Below, piece by piece: positions 33,576 to 48,109 of a stretch of 64,000 nucleotides of DNA. A program made the translations under genes and the position numbers. The stretch's first letter is position 1. Each line of letters starts with the position of its first letter. The DNA comes from Anarhynchus alexandrinus (lineage: Eukaryota; Chordata; Aves; Charadriiformes; Charadriidae): the NCBI GenBank assembly GCA_008711295.1, contig VUYV01000046.1, positions 1,996,759-2,060,758 of the forward strand, given 5' to 3'. The notes under the pieces are model-generated. The model was not told the origin of the DNA. It ran no database searches and saw only the letters and a program-made list of their open reading frames with translations.

Positions 33576-36500
33576 TGCTGCTGTGACTTGTTATCTTCCA
33601 GGTGTTTATGAAAGGTGCATTTGTTCCAGAATCTTTGCAAGGCTTGAAGGCAGGTGAGGCTCATTTCCCACCCCTCTCCCCCAATAAAAACAACAACAAA
33701 AAAAAAGAAAAAAAATATGTTTTTTAGCTTAGAGTATATATATATTCCTTATAGCTACCACAACTTTTTGGTCTTGCACAGGCCTAGTGCTGTGTGAAAT
33801 AGTTATCTTTAATGCAACAGCCATGTGCTGCTTCAGCCCCAGGAGAAAGATTTAGGGCTGGCTGGAGACCAGGGCTCCAGTAGAGCTCATTAGAACACCA
33901 GCACAGCCAGGCTGGAAGGATTTGGTAGAGTCTGTAACCACGTCATGGCCAGTGCTGATGTGCTCTGGGTGGTCCCGTGGTGGTAGTGGAGGGCTACAGC
34001 TCCTCCTGCGGTTTGGGAAATGCAGCTCAGAAACCTGTGAGAAAACATTAACTTCCATTTCCCTACTTGGTTGCTGTGCAGAGGACTTCAGCCTGGTCAT
34101 AGTCCAGGGAAAAGGCAGTCACTGGGAGGGCTAAATAACACAAGTCTCGAGGTACTTAAACCATTTTGGTCCCATCTTGTCAGCTGGGAGCCCTTCTTGG
34201 TTTTTCTTTCTGAGGCCTGTTTTCAAATAGATGTCCTTAATCCTACTTCTTGGACTCAGAATGGACCTGAGTACCATGCAATTTCTAAGAAGGCAGCAGG
34301 GAACTGACAGTTTTGATCCTGCAATAACTAGCTTCAGTAGCTCACAGTGTGCGTCTGTGTGTGCTCCCTGGGCAGCTGTGTCAACTAGAGGATGTCTGCA
34401 CCCTTCGACTTGTAAAAAGGGTGTTTCAAATCAGCCCAGACATCTTCTTTTGATCTAGATGAAAGGAGGATTCCTTTATGTTCTCAAGACAACCACTGTT
34501 TCTTAGGAGATTGGCCCTTTGCATTGCGTCTGTACGTTCACAGAAAGAACAGGAAAATAAGGTTAACTCACACAGGCTAAATATCTGCCAGACTGATTGC
34601 TTCGGCATAGTTTTCACACATAAAATACTGTTGCATTTTAGCTACTTCTAAACATCCACACAGCAATAACAGCATGGTTCTGTGTCTTTTTACTCTTTGT
34701 GAAGTTTCCTTTTCAGATATAAAGCAGGCTTTATCCAGACTGAATAGCTGTGATTTTTTCCTAGAACACTAATAAACCTAAATTATCACTTATTCCTCAT
34801 TTTTTTTTGCAACTGTGAGGTTCAAGCGCTTTTGTCACGCTCACGATTCCCTCTTCTAGTGTTTGGTGGTGTCAGGGTTTGCACAACTGGGAAGAGTTGT
34901 ATGGCCTACGGTAGACAGGACTGAGAGTCAGAGCTTCTCTGTAGACCCCTTTTGAGCCAATGTCTATCAAGAGGTTACCTGCCCTTCCAAGAAGTTAGAC
35001 TTGATGACCCTGCTTGTTCCTTCCACTGCTGTGCTCTTAGTTGTTTCTTTGCTGATCAGACAGTGTTGCTTGTTGGGAACACACTAAACTGATGCTCTGT
35101 ATATATAGACTTCTCCTGTTTGAAATGTTAAGGTTATTTTTCTTTAGCTTTTTGTACTGTTGTTTGTACTGTACAGGCTGACACCAGTTCTGCACAGTTC
35201 TGACACATTCTGCACAGTCAGATACACCGGGATATTTTTTTTCTTTCCTAGAAAACTTTTCATGATCCAACTGAATGAAACTAGGAAAGAAAATGAAAGA
35301 TGTTATATGACGCCATGGGTATGTGTGCATGTGGATTCTGCATCCTCGTTTAGCAGAGCAATTAGGTAGATGCCCTATACAGATCCCAGTTCCTCACCCT
35401 GTTTTAATATTCAAAGCACTTAAGAGACTCTACTGGATGTCATTATGTTCATGCTAGACCTTCAGATCTTTCTTCAGAAAGAGAGGATAATAATGGACTG
35501 ACATTATACAGGAAAACTAGCATTTGCTTTATCTGAACTAGGTGGATTGTCACTGGAAACAGCTTGCATTTCAGACTGGTAGAAAGAGCCTAAGCTGAAA
35601 TGCTGTTCCTCTTTAGAGAACAGCACGTAGGATATTTTACAATTAATTTGCAGAATTAAATGTGCCTTTTAGTAGCAAAAGTCCTCCCTTGCTCCCCCCC
35701 AATATATTTAAGTAAGAATAGTGTTTTATTTCAGAAGTATCAAAAGTTTGCCTGTAACTTTTCTTATTGCAAATAATAGCAAACAATCTGCATCATATTT
35801 TCTTGTCCTTTCTGTGAACACTGCATGTATCATATGTTGGCAAAATATACACATTGTTGTTGCAGAAAAAAATGAAGATTTTTTTATCTAATTCCCTGGA
35901 TAAAAAGAGGGTGACTACAGGCATAAAGTTGAATCGATGTTTTCAGAGATGGAGCTGTTGAGCTGCAGGATCATTCAGGAGTCTGCAAAGACTGATTCCC
36001 TCTTATCTCCAGGACTGATTGCAGTCATTAGTCTCTGGCACTGATTGCAAAGAGACTTTTAGGAAATGGTCTCAAACCCATTCCCACTGAGGACCCCTCC
36101 ATGTGACAGTAGTGCTGTGCATTGCCAGCCTTATTGGTGCTTCTTGGAGAAGAAATGAGGACCAGAAGGACCCTAGAGCAAAGCTCTTCTCCAGAGGGAT
36201 TCCCTGCAGACCCAGCTTGCTAGAGCTGACAGGTGTTTCCTTGAATAGGATGCTCTAAGGTGCAAACTGCTCCCTGGGTAGATTTGTATTTTCTCAAAAT
36301 AGCTGTCAACAGTCTTCTGCAGGCATCTCCTGACAATCTGGTCCTGGCTTGACCCCACAGCTGGGGAACTGTGGTGAACTTACAGCGACAGGCTGCAGTA
36401 AAGTCTCAAATTTATAATCTGCCACAGAGAAATCAACCATCTCAGCTATGGATCCCTGTCCTTCACTGGAATCTGCAGTGCCAATGGTCTAAAACAAGTC

Positions 36501-37249
36501 TTCAAACATTGAGGCCAAAAAAAGTTTTGGAGGTGATATGGTGGTAGTAATTGTGCACCGTGATGCTCACTGGCCATGTCTGTGTATGACAGTCTATACC
36601 TGTGATCCTCTGGTCAGTGAATATGGCTGAACTAGTTGGTGTCTCCTGGCTACACACCTGGAAAAAAATCCAGAGGGTTTAACATGGTGGAAATGGTGCC
36701 TGGAAGCACTGTTCTTGTAGCGCTAGACCGTCGTATGCACCCAGAGCACGAAGGTTGGAGCTTACAGATGGATTTGACCCTACATTTTTCTGAAAGTGAT
36801 TCTGCCCCACTCTCAAAATTCCCAATGGAGCTTAGAGCCTCAAAAGCTGGGTTGCATTACAACAGGAACTAGGGCACTAATAATTTTAAACCCAAGAAAG
36901 CTCAGACTGGGAGAGAACAAATAAAAATTGGTTTATAAACACAGTTCTGTACTAGCAATGCAGTCCTTTCTTTGAGATTTGTTATCTCTCCAGTAATCTT
37001 TCAGTAGCTTCCGGGATCATAGCATACTGCACATGGTACCCTCTGGAGTAGTTTCTTTTCATCCCTTATTAGTCCTGGCTGCCTGTCTCCGGAAGAAGCG
37101 CCATGCTGGTTCAGATCAAGGGTTATCTTGGACCATCTGTGCAGTATTCGCTTTCTAATTAGGGCCATAAAAAGTAGCCTAAGGAAAAATAAGAACAAGG
37201 GAAAAACATTTAATACTGCCCTCTAATGCTTCACCAGTTTCTGAGCATT
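33576..37249. other. Intergenic region without recognised genes
   Basis: I see no gene. A small TATATATA run lies near 33734-33744. The remainder is unannotated single-copy-looking sequence. Confidence 0.5.
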
Positions 37250-37530
37250 TACAGTTCAGGAGAGACCTTAAAGCTGATGTAGCTTGTCTGTTAAGCAGAT
37301 AATCCCAGGATCTCTCTTCCAAGTACCAGTCCAGTCTGCTTTGAGCCCCCACAAACTCCTTGCACCCACACCATCTTTGGCAAGGAGTTTCCTAGGTCTA
37401 CGGCTCTTTTCATAAAGAATCAACCTCCTTTTGAGGTCTCCACTGTTCTCACTTCACGATACCCTGAAGAGTCAGTCCCCATCAACCCTATTTTTGCTGC
37501 TGGTGAGATACGGGCACCTTCTACCTCCTG
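37250..37530 (-). mobile_element. Possible old CR1-like remnant
   Basis: The part ggcaaggagtttcctagg...aaagaatcaacctccttttg resembles the reverse complement of older CR1 3' regions (fragment 'acctccttttgtttg'). The match is by eye and weak, and no protein landmark is visible. Confidence 0.35.
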
Positions 37531-40500
37531 CTCATGTTGCAGCCTCCCTCCTGGCCGTGTTTCTTCTCTGCCCATTCCACATGTCATCTTAAAAGTTTTT
37601 CTCTTCCAGGAATGTTTAGCTATTCTAAGGAAGGCACAAGCTTCTCCCTTCTTGATGCTTTTACCTGGCCAGGTTGTTGTGTCACCAGTAAAAGGAACAG
37701 AGATGGCCTGCCGTCTTACTGCTCAACCACAGCCTTTGAAAGGAAAATACATAAACAACATATAAAACACATATGACTGATCTCACTGAGATTTTTATTG
37801 TGGTCTAAGGAATCCCTTTTTCTTTTTTCCCAGCTCCCTCCACTCCAGCAGTTTTTCTTTGCTCAAAAAATGGCACTTCTTTTTCAATTAAAATAGACTG
37901 AGGACCGTTTTTGAGCAAATATGTTAATTAAAACTAAACATATTTGGGGCTGAATTACAAGGTCTCTGTGGGATGAAGGACATTCCAGTAATACTAAAAA
38001 GAAAAGATGCAGAGTCATCTAGTATGAAAGTGCGAGCTAGATCTATAGTAAAGACTGTTTTAGTTCCACTCACTTCTGTACAACTGCAGCAATTTACTGC
38101 ACTTGACCTTTAGCATGAGGTTTAGAAAGGAAATGTTTGATATTCTGCTCTATTTGCAAGAAACCCATGAGGCAGATAAGTAATACTGCCTTCTTTTCCA
38201 GATTGTTCCCTGAATAATTTCTTTGATACGCAGTCAGAATTGAGAGACTTGATTTCTTGTTCAATGATTTCTTAGGGAGAGAGAGCCTACCACTGAACAC
38301 ACTACGTCCTGACATCACAAGCCCATACACTCCGGTTTTTAAATTCTTCCTTAAAGTCCTTCAAGAATTATACTAAGAATCAGCACAAATCTATTTTTTA
38401 GAGAAACATCTATGAAGCTTGTTAAAGTAGGTGGAAATCTGCCTGTCCTGGAGGTTGGCATTCTAGATTTGTTTCCTCCAGAACTTTATATAACTTGGGA
38501 ATAATTTCTAAATTTCACATGAAATTACCTCTACAGGAGTCCCATCATAAACACACCATATAGTCTGCAGCAAAGAAATGGATCTTTTCTGCAGCGTTCA
38601 CTGGTGAGTGGTGCTGGCTATATATGAAGTCATCACAGAGTATTTTCTACCGGTTATTCTGGAACCCAGAATTCTTTCAGTAATGGATGAGAAGAACATT
38701 GCCATGTTCATTTTGCTCTAGAATTTCAATATAGATATCCAGCTATCTGCATATAGCCTTCCAGCTTTATTTCTGCCTTTTTTTAAAGACAGAATAGGAA
38801 TTGCATTTCTGAGAGCTTTAAGCCCTGAGCTTTGCAGGTCTATCACTGTAATAGAGTACAATAAAATATCTACACAAGACAGTCCTTACAGTTTTCCATA
38901 AACCATCAGATGAAGCTGCCATACTGGAAACTGCACTAAGAGAGTGCTGCAAAGCTGCACATACAATGCGTTAGGCAATGTTTCAGAACCAGGGTGTGAT
39001 GACGAGCACTGGGGTAAAAAGGACCAGTTTTCAGGAAGGAGCCTCTCGAGGGCAGCATCCAGGCCTTTAAGAGGCTGAGTTGCATTTGTGCAGTTAAGTA
39101 TGTGATTCCAGAAGCCAACCTATGACACTGGCCACTCTGTATGACCAAGACTGATCTTTCCTGCAGAATAACATCTCTCATTACTAATGAGGAACACAAG
39201 CTTTCTCTGTAATCCTCCCACGCACTTGCTGTTGAGTGATATTTACTGAGTAAATCACAAGTGCATGTTTTGGGTTTTTTTCATGATTACTTTGGGTCTT
39301 GTCTTTCATTCCTTGCCTACTTGCCTACTAAAGTAGTCCATGAGGCCAAGTGAAGCCATTACTACCCTAGGCAGCAGAGTTTTAGACTGGATTTTGTAGC
39401 ATCTATTGAAGCATGCTAACTTTTGTACATGAATAGCTTGTCCAAAATGAAAATGAGATTTCACAGGTCCAGGGATGCTTATGCCTCTCTATTGCTGCTT
39501 CTCCACCCCCCTCCACCCCACCCCTATGCAAGTGAATTTTGTGCAGTTTTCAGTCCATAATATATTGTTGATACAGATACTTGCTACAGATAACAGTGCT
39601 AGAGATAGCAGCAGGGATCGAGAGCTATGTCATTTTTGTGTGGAGAAATTTTATAAATGAAAAGTGCCATGCAAATGAGAGGCATGAATACATTATGGCC
39701 TCCGGAGCTTTCAGAGCTGTCTAAGGGCTCAGTAAATGTAATTACTTCAGTCACATGCTTTCTTCATGCCATGTGAACTGAACAGAAGCATAGTATATAC
39801 AATGTGTAACAAAGTACACAGACTGATAAACTCCTTTGGCCCAGACTTCATTCATTCATTCACATGTGGAAAACAAAATGCCTAATGAAGTACTTTTTGT
39901 TGCCTTTACGATGAAGTTATTAAAAGCCAGGCTGGAATTGCCACAACAGCAAGTATTCTAGGCCATTACGTATCTGGTTCAATAGCTCAGGAGATAAGCA
40001 CACCCCTTGCCTCCAGAAATTAAAATCAGCTTAGTACAAGACTATGGTCAATGAGCATTCACGTTCACACTTGCTTGCCTGGGTTAATGCTAAGGGACTT
40101 GAGAAAAGAGTAAGTGGAGAAAAGACATCGAATTGTACAGGTGGGATTGCTCTTCGGTCTCTGCTTACTGGACCGAGGCTTGAAAAGTCATCAGCTAACG
40201 TGGTGAAGACCAAGTCCAGCACAGCAAGTGTCACAGGATGCTTGCCTTTACTAAGGGAGAGGAGTGACGTGCTGAATTAGAGACAGAGGAAGGCAAGGCT
40301 GATATTACATAGGCTGCTTGATTTAGCTGCTGCTCACTCACCTATCAAAGGAGTCTCAGGCTAGACTAGATTCAGTATGCTGCCCCACAGTAGCATCTCA
40401 TTGTATATAGATTTTTCTGGCTGCTGACTGTTTTTATCAAGATCTCTGTAACAACAACAAAAAAAAGAGCAAAGTCAATAAGACTGTGTGCTAGTTATTG

Positions 40501-43500
40501 AAGAACCTTAAATCCTTAGGGTTAGCAGTCGTAGTTTCTATCCATTTTTTATGTAACAGCTGTGGAAGTTGTCTGGGAGCACCGCAAAGTGTTTTCAGAA
40601 AAAGATTGCTTTTATTCAGTTGACAGTCTGCTATTTATAGTTGGCAAATATTTCCACGGTGCAGGTTTATGAGCACTCTGTAGGCTTTGGTATCATGACT
40701 CAAGCTTAAGCCAGTTATAACCACGCAGCAGGTTGTACGTGAGGCTTTTTTGCTGGGAGGAGCAATAGAAGATGCAGCAGTTACAATCATCTCAAGAACA
40801 GAGCTACCAGCCACATGGTCCAATAATGAAGAAAAAATTGTGTTATTCCTTAAAAAGTCAAGCTTAAGAATTTGGTTTGCCAACTAATAATAAAAAAATT
40901 AATATAGAGCTAAGGTACACAAAAGCTGAGAGTCCCTTTGGTTCAACATATTCAGTGATAATGATGAAGAAACATGATCCCAAGCAGAAAGTCAACAGTC
41001 TGCACCTCAAACTGTGGGTTCTTGCTGACTATAATCACTGCTGAAGATGCAGCTATCTTCGTGCTCTGCGCTGTGTGATACCTCACCCAGCTACCAAAAT
41101 ACTGTTGAAGAGATCTGGAGAATGATGAAGTTACAACATTGTGCGCTTCCTTGGATGCAAAGCAATGCTACACTTGTGTGCCAGTCAAACAGTTAGGGGG
41201 GAAAAAAAAAAGTGAGTCCTAAAACTTAGGTGATGTGGAAGACATCTTTTTTCAAAACTGGGACAAGAACAAGAATGTGAACTTTCAATGTGCCTCACTC
41301 AGAAATTGCAGGGGTCCGCATGCTGTCCTTAACAGTGCAGTGAATATCAGCTCTTCTTTTCCCAAAGAGGTTAAGCTGCCTCAGCATCTTCTGTCATTCA
41401 GATCAGTCCATCATTTGCTACAGTGAACTGTCAGGTTGGATCTTGGACGTGTTCCCCACAGACTTATCTCTCGTACCCCAGGCAAGCACACACTGGGAGT
41501 GTAAAGTACATACAGGAGGGAATTTGAACAACCGACCATGGAGAGTGTCACTGACATCCCATGGGAACCTGTATCTGTCTGAGATGGATTACAAGGTCCT
41601 TTCAAAAGAGAGATGATACGGGAAAATAAGGAGAATCATGGCAGTATTTGAAATGTGTATCGTCCACATGCCTTGCACTCTATCTAATATGCCCGCTTCT
41701 TTGGGAAACATGGGGTTATTTATTCATGGCGAAATAAAACAGAAATATAGAGGCATATTAATACTTGGAGGAAAAATTCTTAGGGCACATATGTAAAGCT
41801 TGTGGGAGTGTGCCAAGGGCAAGACAAAGTGTATGACGACCTGTAGTGTGTCTGGATACTGGGGTTACTTAAGAACCAAGGAGACAGGAGTTTTTACCCT
41901 ACTTGACTATCTCAGACTCACTCATGCCCTTTGCCACACAGTGTTTGTGTTCATCAGGATTCATCTTTCCTTCCCGGCAGGGAGATTGCTGCTGGCCTAG
42001 GAAATTTGGAAAGTCATGTCAGTCTGCACTCTGCTGCTGCTCACAGTCACAACTCTTGGGCATTACTGGTGAGGTCCCTGGGTGTCCCCATGGACTTGTC
42101 TCCCTGCATCTGCCCCATCCCCAGGACCTCCCCACGCTTTCAGGCTCTTTTCTACAGCCAGGATATTCACCTTCTTCTTTCCGGGTCCCCTGTTTCTTCT
42201 CAAAATCACTCTTCTTTCAAAGTATATGTCTTTTTTTCTTTCCAGACTGAGAGCCCACGGGCTTCCCAGTCTGAATGGCCTAGGTACAGAAGCACAGGAA
42301 GGCATCAGCCTCCTATCTGTTGGTCCTTTTTCAGGTCTCTTCACTGATGGGAGGATTCAGGGTGTGATTTCTGTTTAGACAAAAAGTTGCCAAAATTTAC
42401 AGCCCCCCTCTACTGGCAGATAACAAGTAGCAGGCTTCTGCTTGAGAGTTCAGAAGTTCAGACATTTCCCACAAACACACATGTACCCAACGGTCTGCTG
42501 TCTGTCAGCTTTCACAAGCTTTTCACAATAGCTTTTTAAGCTATTTTTTTTGCCAATGACATGTTTATAATCTGAAAACAAAAATGTATGGATCACAAGA
42601 GGAGAAGTGTTGTCTTTCAGGATATTTAAGCAGTCTTAATTGTTGACTCCAGAAGGTATCACTAGAGTCAGGAGATACCGTTTTTAAAATTTCTGTCTAT
42701 GGCTTAATATTGAAGCGGCCCCACTTCTACCCTTTCATCTCAAAAAATCCTTAAGTTTGACACTTCCAGAAGCCCATCAGAGATCATTCAAAAGCAAACA
42801 GGCCTTACTCTTCTTACCTCCAGCATCTTTTTCTCACTTTTTCTCATTTTAGTTGTTGGAGAGACAAAATATGATGGCTACTGGTTTTGCTCAACACAGC
42901 TGTGTTTTCAGCTACAAAGCTGAGGTCTCTGACCACAGCTAACTCATTGCTCGGGGGCTGAGCCCAGAGGAGGTCTTGTCACACACACACTTGGAGGGAA
43001 GACAACTGGTGCAAAAGCAGAAATCTTTGCTGATTCTGATTTTAACTATAAGCTTCTGTAGGCAGAGCAGCATAGCATCTCTTTCATTTCTTATTTCCAT
43101 TTAGGGGAGTCTTGAAAATTATTAATTAATAATGGTTTTCAATGTATCATGTAAAAACTTTAGAATTTTTTTAACTGTCAGATTGTTGTGATGATTGAGG
43201 GTGAGACGTTTCTGGCACGGAGCAGTTGGTGTCCCTGCCTTGTCCTCACTCTTCATTAGCAATGGAGGCGAAACTGTGTAGTGTGAAAGTAAACATTTCA
43301 AAGTTCATAGCTCAGCAGCTGGTGAGTCACTCCTGAGCCAAGGGGAACATCAATAAGAAGAGATGCACTGTGAGAGGTGATTAGTTTCTGTAGAGAGATT
43401 CAGCGATTCATTATCAGGTCTTGCTGCATTTTAATTGAAAAGGTTAGAAAACTATGTTTTGACCCAGCAGTTAATAAGGAAAATAACACTTTTGTGTTGA

Positions 43501-44382
43501 GTGGAAGGTCTTAGCTGAAACATTTACTAAGAGCTGCTTGTAGCCATTAGCTGTACATGTCTTTCATGTCTTTGTATCTGTGCAGTGGTGTTAAGAAGAC
43601 GAGTCATGTGCCAGGATTACATTGGAAAGCTGTGGAAAGACAGAGCAAAACAGGGGTTTCTGACCTAAAAAGATATTATCAGTGTAGACCATGAAAAAAA
43701 AATCTAGGTGTGTACAGGTGATGGGGAAATACAACGAGAAAAGAAGGCAATGCAGATCACATGGAAATCTCTGAAAGGAGCAAGGATTTGAGAGAAGTCA
43801 TTTAGGTCACACAAGGGTAACCTGACAGGAGGTCAGATGAAACACTGGCAGAACTGAGAGAAGACTGACTTTTCATTTATTTAGGCAAGAAAAACAATTT
43901 TGGGCTTTTACCAATAAGAGATAAGAACAGTGAATAGAGCTCTCTCTCCTTGAGAAGTCTGTGAAAACAGAGAGGAGGAGAAAGATCTGTGTGGCACTGG
44001 TTGAGGAAAAGCTTTTATTGTCATAAGCTGATCTAGTAGAGCCAGATAGGGTTAAGATTATGCAAGACTTGCCCTCATTTCTGTTACTTGTAACTTTGCC
44101 AAACTTTAATTATCCTGGCTGAAATTTTTCCTGCTGGGTGTGTGCCTGAGACTGAAGGGCGTGTATATGTCTCTGTGTGTTGTACTATTTCAGTCATTCT
44201 GACGACCGAGAACTGAAGAAAGAAATTTTTTTCTGTGTGAAAGAAAAGTCACTTGGCTTTTCCTTTTCTTTTTTTTTTTTTTTTCAATAGGCTGTAATGC
44301 CCAGCGTAGCTGAAAGTCCAGTTGTTGATAAACTTAATGTTAGAGTTGTGTCTTTTGCTGCTGGCTCACAGATACCCAAGTT
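37531..44382. other. Intergenic region without recognised genes
   Basis: About 6.9 kb with only short, overlapping open frames in several frames. I recognise no repeat, RNA or regulatory element. A T tract near 44269-44284 immediately precedes the next CR1 copy. Confidence 0.5.
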
Positions 44383-44637
44383 TGTCAAGGGGCAACGGGC
44401 ACAAACTGGAACACAGGAAATTCCATTTCAACATGAGGAAAAACTTTTTTATTTTGCCGGTGATGGAGCACTGGAACAGGCTGCCCAGAGAGGTTGTGGA
44501 GTCGCGTTCTCTGGAGAGATTCAAAACCTGACTGGATGTGTTCCTGTCCAACCTACTCTAGGTGAACCTGCTTTGGCAGGGGGGTGGACTAGATGATCTC
44601 CAAAGGTCCCTTCCAACCCCTGCTATTCTGTGATTCT
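44383..44637 (+). mobile_element. CR1 LINE 3' fragment
   Basis: The sense-strand sequence caaggggcaacgggcacaaa, then ctggaacaggctgcccagag, and the end ctattctgtgattctgg are CR1 landmarks. The octamer here is ATTCTGTG, unlike the ATTCTATG type at 28.5 kb, which suggests a different CR1 subfamily. It is severely 5'-truncated. Confidence 0.9.
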
Positions 44638-47600
44638 GGAAAATATGGTAGAAGCAAAAAGCTCTCAAGACATGGTCACTCTTGAGCATGCTCCATCACC
44701 TCACAGCATCCCCATATGCAGTGGTAGCACATGCACCTTGCATAGATTGGGCAGGACCTTCTCCTAATTGACTCCAGATTATCGCAAGACCTAAGGTCTT
44801 TCCAAGTGTCAACATGCACATTAGTTATGTGAATGTGCATACAAGTAAGTGTTAACATGCACAATAGGCTCCAGAGAAACCTAGAGGAGCGTAGACCTAC
44901 CCAACAGTGATGAGAGATGAACTAGACTTTATTGGCTGATTGACCAAATTCTGTTGACTTAATGGGAGCTTGGATACCTACATGTAGACATCTAGACATA
45001 GATACTTGAATTTGGAGTGGAATCCCATCCCTCCCACCTCTGGTAAACTGGAGATAAAGGGTGTTGACAGCAGAGGGTGTTGACAGAGAATGAGTGTTGA
45101 CAGCTGAAAGCCTATCATTTGTGTTCACGGTTGTTTCTTGTGCAGGCACCATGATGGAGGAGAAGAGATGCTTGCCAAAGCTGACAGTGGGGGTTTGCAA
45201 GCCAACAAACCTGAGGGCAAAGTCCGAGAAGCCCAGATACAAAGAGACATGAGACTGTACTAGGTAGAAAGAGGGGGTGGAAAGACAAAGTACAGAACAC
45301 ATTGAAATAGGGCAAATAATAGAAGATTTCACTTGATTGCAGAAAACTATTTCCTGGATAGGAGGATGTGAGCAGCTTTTTTTCCACAAGAAAAGCAAAA
45401 TAAGGCTCAAAGTATTCCCTTGTATAACAGGCAGCAGAACCAAATTCCTAGGCTTGAGAATAACTGTGTCATAACCTTATTTCTTCAGAAAATGAGGGAC
45501 AGATGGGGAAGAAAATAACTTTTAGGATTGTTGTGGTTTTCATTAAAAATAAAACAAAAAAATACCATCAACAACAACAACAAAAAAAGCCATTAAAAGA
45601 TCTTGACAAAACCTCTTGCACACTTTCCATAGCCACCCAGCATGCATCCTGGTGCTCTCAGCTGGTAATGACCTTGTACAGGGGTCATTTTACTGAATCT
45701 GTACTGGCTCACATACATGGCTGAAGTTTGGGTCAGAGGCTGGGAAAAGACAGCACTGAGCAATTCGTCCACCTCTCTCTCCATCATGTTTACACTCAGA
45801 GTAAATCTTTGGTGCATGTACGTTTCTTTCAAATTCTTTTCAAAACAAACCAATTAATTTGATTAAGTAGTAATCGGATTACTAGCTAACTGCTCCAACA
45901 CAACAAGGTATAAGTAAGTATTTTGCTGAACTACAGCAAATCTCATCTAGAATTTCTGGAAGCCCTGTAGAGTTTACCCTACCTTTAACTTCGGATAGCT
46001 TTGGAGGATCCTTACATTTCAGTGTTTCAGACTGTCTGTGTTTCATCCTAAATGTAAGGAAGTCATGGCGAAGTGCTTCAGCTTGTGTTTTCAGACTTGT
46101 GTTGTCACATAGATGGATTTTATAATTAGTATTTTGTAATGCCCAGGAGCCCTGGTCATGGATCAAGAACCCTCTTGCATTAGCAGCTGTACAAACACAG
46201 ACACAATAAGCTCTTCATCCTTGTGGACAGCATCCCTTCCCTCTAACAGAATGTAGTTTTGCTGAAGTCAGGTCAAATTCTGTTGTCAGCTACCCTTGTG
46301 TATATCTAAAGCCATTTTGTTGTTATTTCAACGTAAACCGAGAGCAGAGTACAAAGCAAGGTGTTTTATTTTTTTTTGGAACTGAATGCCCTTCACCGGT
46401 GTAGAATTGCCTCCTACAGCAGAAACATATCACTGAGCTCTGCTGCTTAATCCGTCAGGCGCTGACAGTTAATATACTAAATGCCAGCAGTGCCAACTGG
46501 AAGCTTGTTGCTTGGGTGGATTAAACCAATTATTGCTGTTGTCTCTCTTTCTGCTTTGTGCTCTGCCCTGACTTCCCAGGTCTTTCTGATTTCATACATG
46601 ATTTTATATGAATGTGATAGAGTTATGTTGTCTCTGTGTAAAAGAGAGGTATGGAGATGCTCAGCATGGTGCAGGCCTTCTGCACATGGCTGTTAGTCTT
46701 GTGCAGACTGACCAGACAGAGGTCTTGGTGCACTGGAAACATTTGGAGTATGCCCTGTATGTGGCTTTCTGCCTCCCTCTTTCTGAACCTGATCGTGATG
46801 TTGTTTGCCTGATTCTGAAGGCTGAGCCACTGAGTGCTTTAGAGGGGTGTCTATGCATGAGGAGGACACCCCAGTACATGATACAGGACCCCTCAAGGAG
46901 ACATGCTGGCTCAAGAGATAATCCTGAAATCTCCTTTGGATGCTCCTGCCTCTCTGGATGTTCCCACGGTCGCGTTCACAGTTGTACTACTGAATGGCTG
47001 TGTGGAGGTTTAGAAAAATGTTGATTTCTGTGAAAGCTGTAGGTCTTCTTTCTACCTGTGGTCTAGAAAAGGGGTGCTTCCCAGCAAGAGATTGGGGAGG
47101 GTGATACAGTCTGTCATGATATATGCGCAGCGCTGGATAACCTCACCCTCTCCTTCTGTTCCCTTCACTGTAGATATTTGGTGGGCAGAAAAATCTTCCC
47201 TGTAACACTAATCTGGGCATCTCATTCCCTCCATATCCGAGCACAGACCTGAGGTAGCCCCACAATACAGGGACTCTTTGCATGGCAGAATGATTTGGGC
47301 TCTGCCAACATGGGGCTGTCTGCCAACATGGGGCTGCCCTAACCCATTCCTAGTTGATGAACCTGCTTCTCCACTACAACCATGCCCATGGCTGTGCTGA
47401 GCACACTAGCATTTCACAGGGTTGTGAATGTGTTTCTTAAGAAAAAAGGTCAACCTGCTGGGAACTGGCAAGTCCTGGATAAATTCTACCAGTTATGTTG
47501 GCTAAACTCAGACCTTAATGGGACAGGTTTTTCTTTTTCATTTTTTTTATTTTTTCGATATACCTTGGCAAAATATTTATTCTGTCACTACTGTGAATGT

Positions 47601-47753
47601 CACATTTCTGTTTCTTTTGACATACCACACTGTGCTCAGAGACTTCAAGAGGAATTGTAGACAGCTATGCCATAGTTTGTGCCAAAAAGAACGATATCTG
47701 CTCTTTGCTAGGCCTCGCCTTGCTTTTCACATCTGCTCATATTCTACTAGTTC
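44638..47753. other. Intergenic region without recognised genes
   Basis: No gene or interspersed repeat was recognised. There is a short CAA-type simple sequence near 45567-45589. Confidence 0.5.
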
Positions 47754-48109
47754 TTCCCTTCCCTTCCCTTCCCTTCCCTTCACTTCCACTCACTTCTTNN
47801 NNNNNNNNNNNNNNNNNNNNNNNNNNNNNNNNNNNNNNNNNNNNNNNNNNNNNNNNNNNNNNNNNNNNNNNNNNNNNNNNNNNNNNNNNNNNNNNNNNNN
47901 NNNNNNNNNNNNNNNNNNNNNNNNNNNNNNNNNNNNNNNNNNNNNNNNNNNNNNNNNNNNNNNNNNNNNNNNNNNNNNNNNNNNNNNNNNNNNNNCTTCT
48001 CTTCTCTTCTCTTCTCTTCTCTTCTCTTCTCTTCTCTTCTCTTCTCTTCTCTTCTCTTCTCTTCTCTTCTCTTCTCTTCTCTTCTCTTCTCTTCTCTTCT
48101 CTTCTCTTC
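47754..48109. repeat. Polypyrimidine pentamer microsatellite interrupted by an assembly gap
   Basis: The left side (47754-47798) is TTCCC-type repeat degrading into CACTTC units. Then come 197 N (47799-47995). The right side (47996-48109) is about 23 pure CTTCT units. The + strand is almost entirely pyrimidine. The true length is unknown. Confidence 0.95.
47799..47995. other. Assembly gap (197 N)
   Basis: This run of N lies inside the pyrimidine microsatellite and was probably caused by it. Confidence 1.

Noticed and set aside
34950..35035. Segment agacttgatgaccctgc resembling a CR1 3' end
   Set aside because: The match is short, with no terminal octamers and no upstream CR1 body.
41903..42378. 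Frames of 93-138 codons around 42 kb
   Set aside because: Four mutually overlapping frames on both strands; no protein-like pattern stands out.
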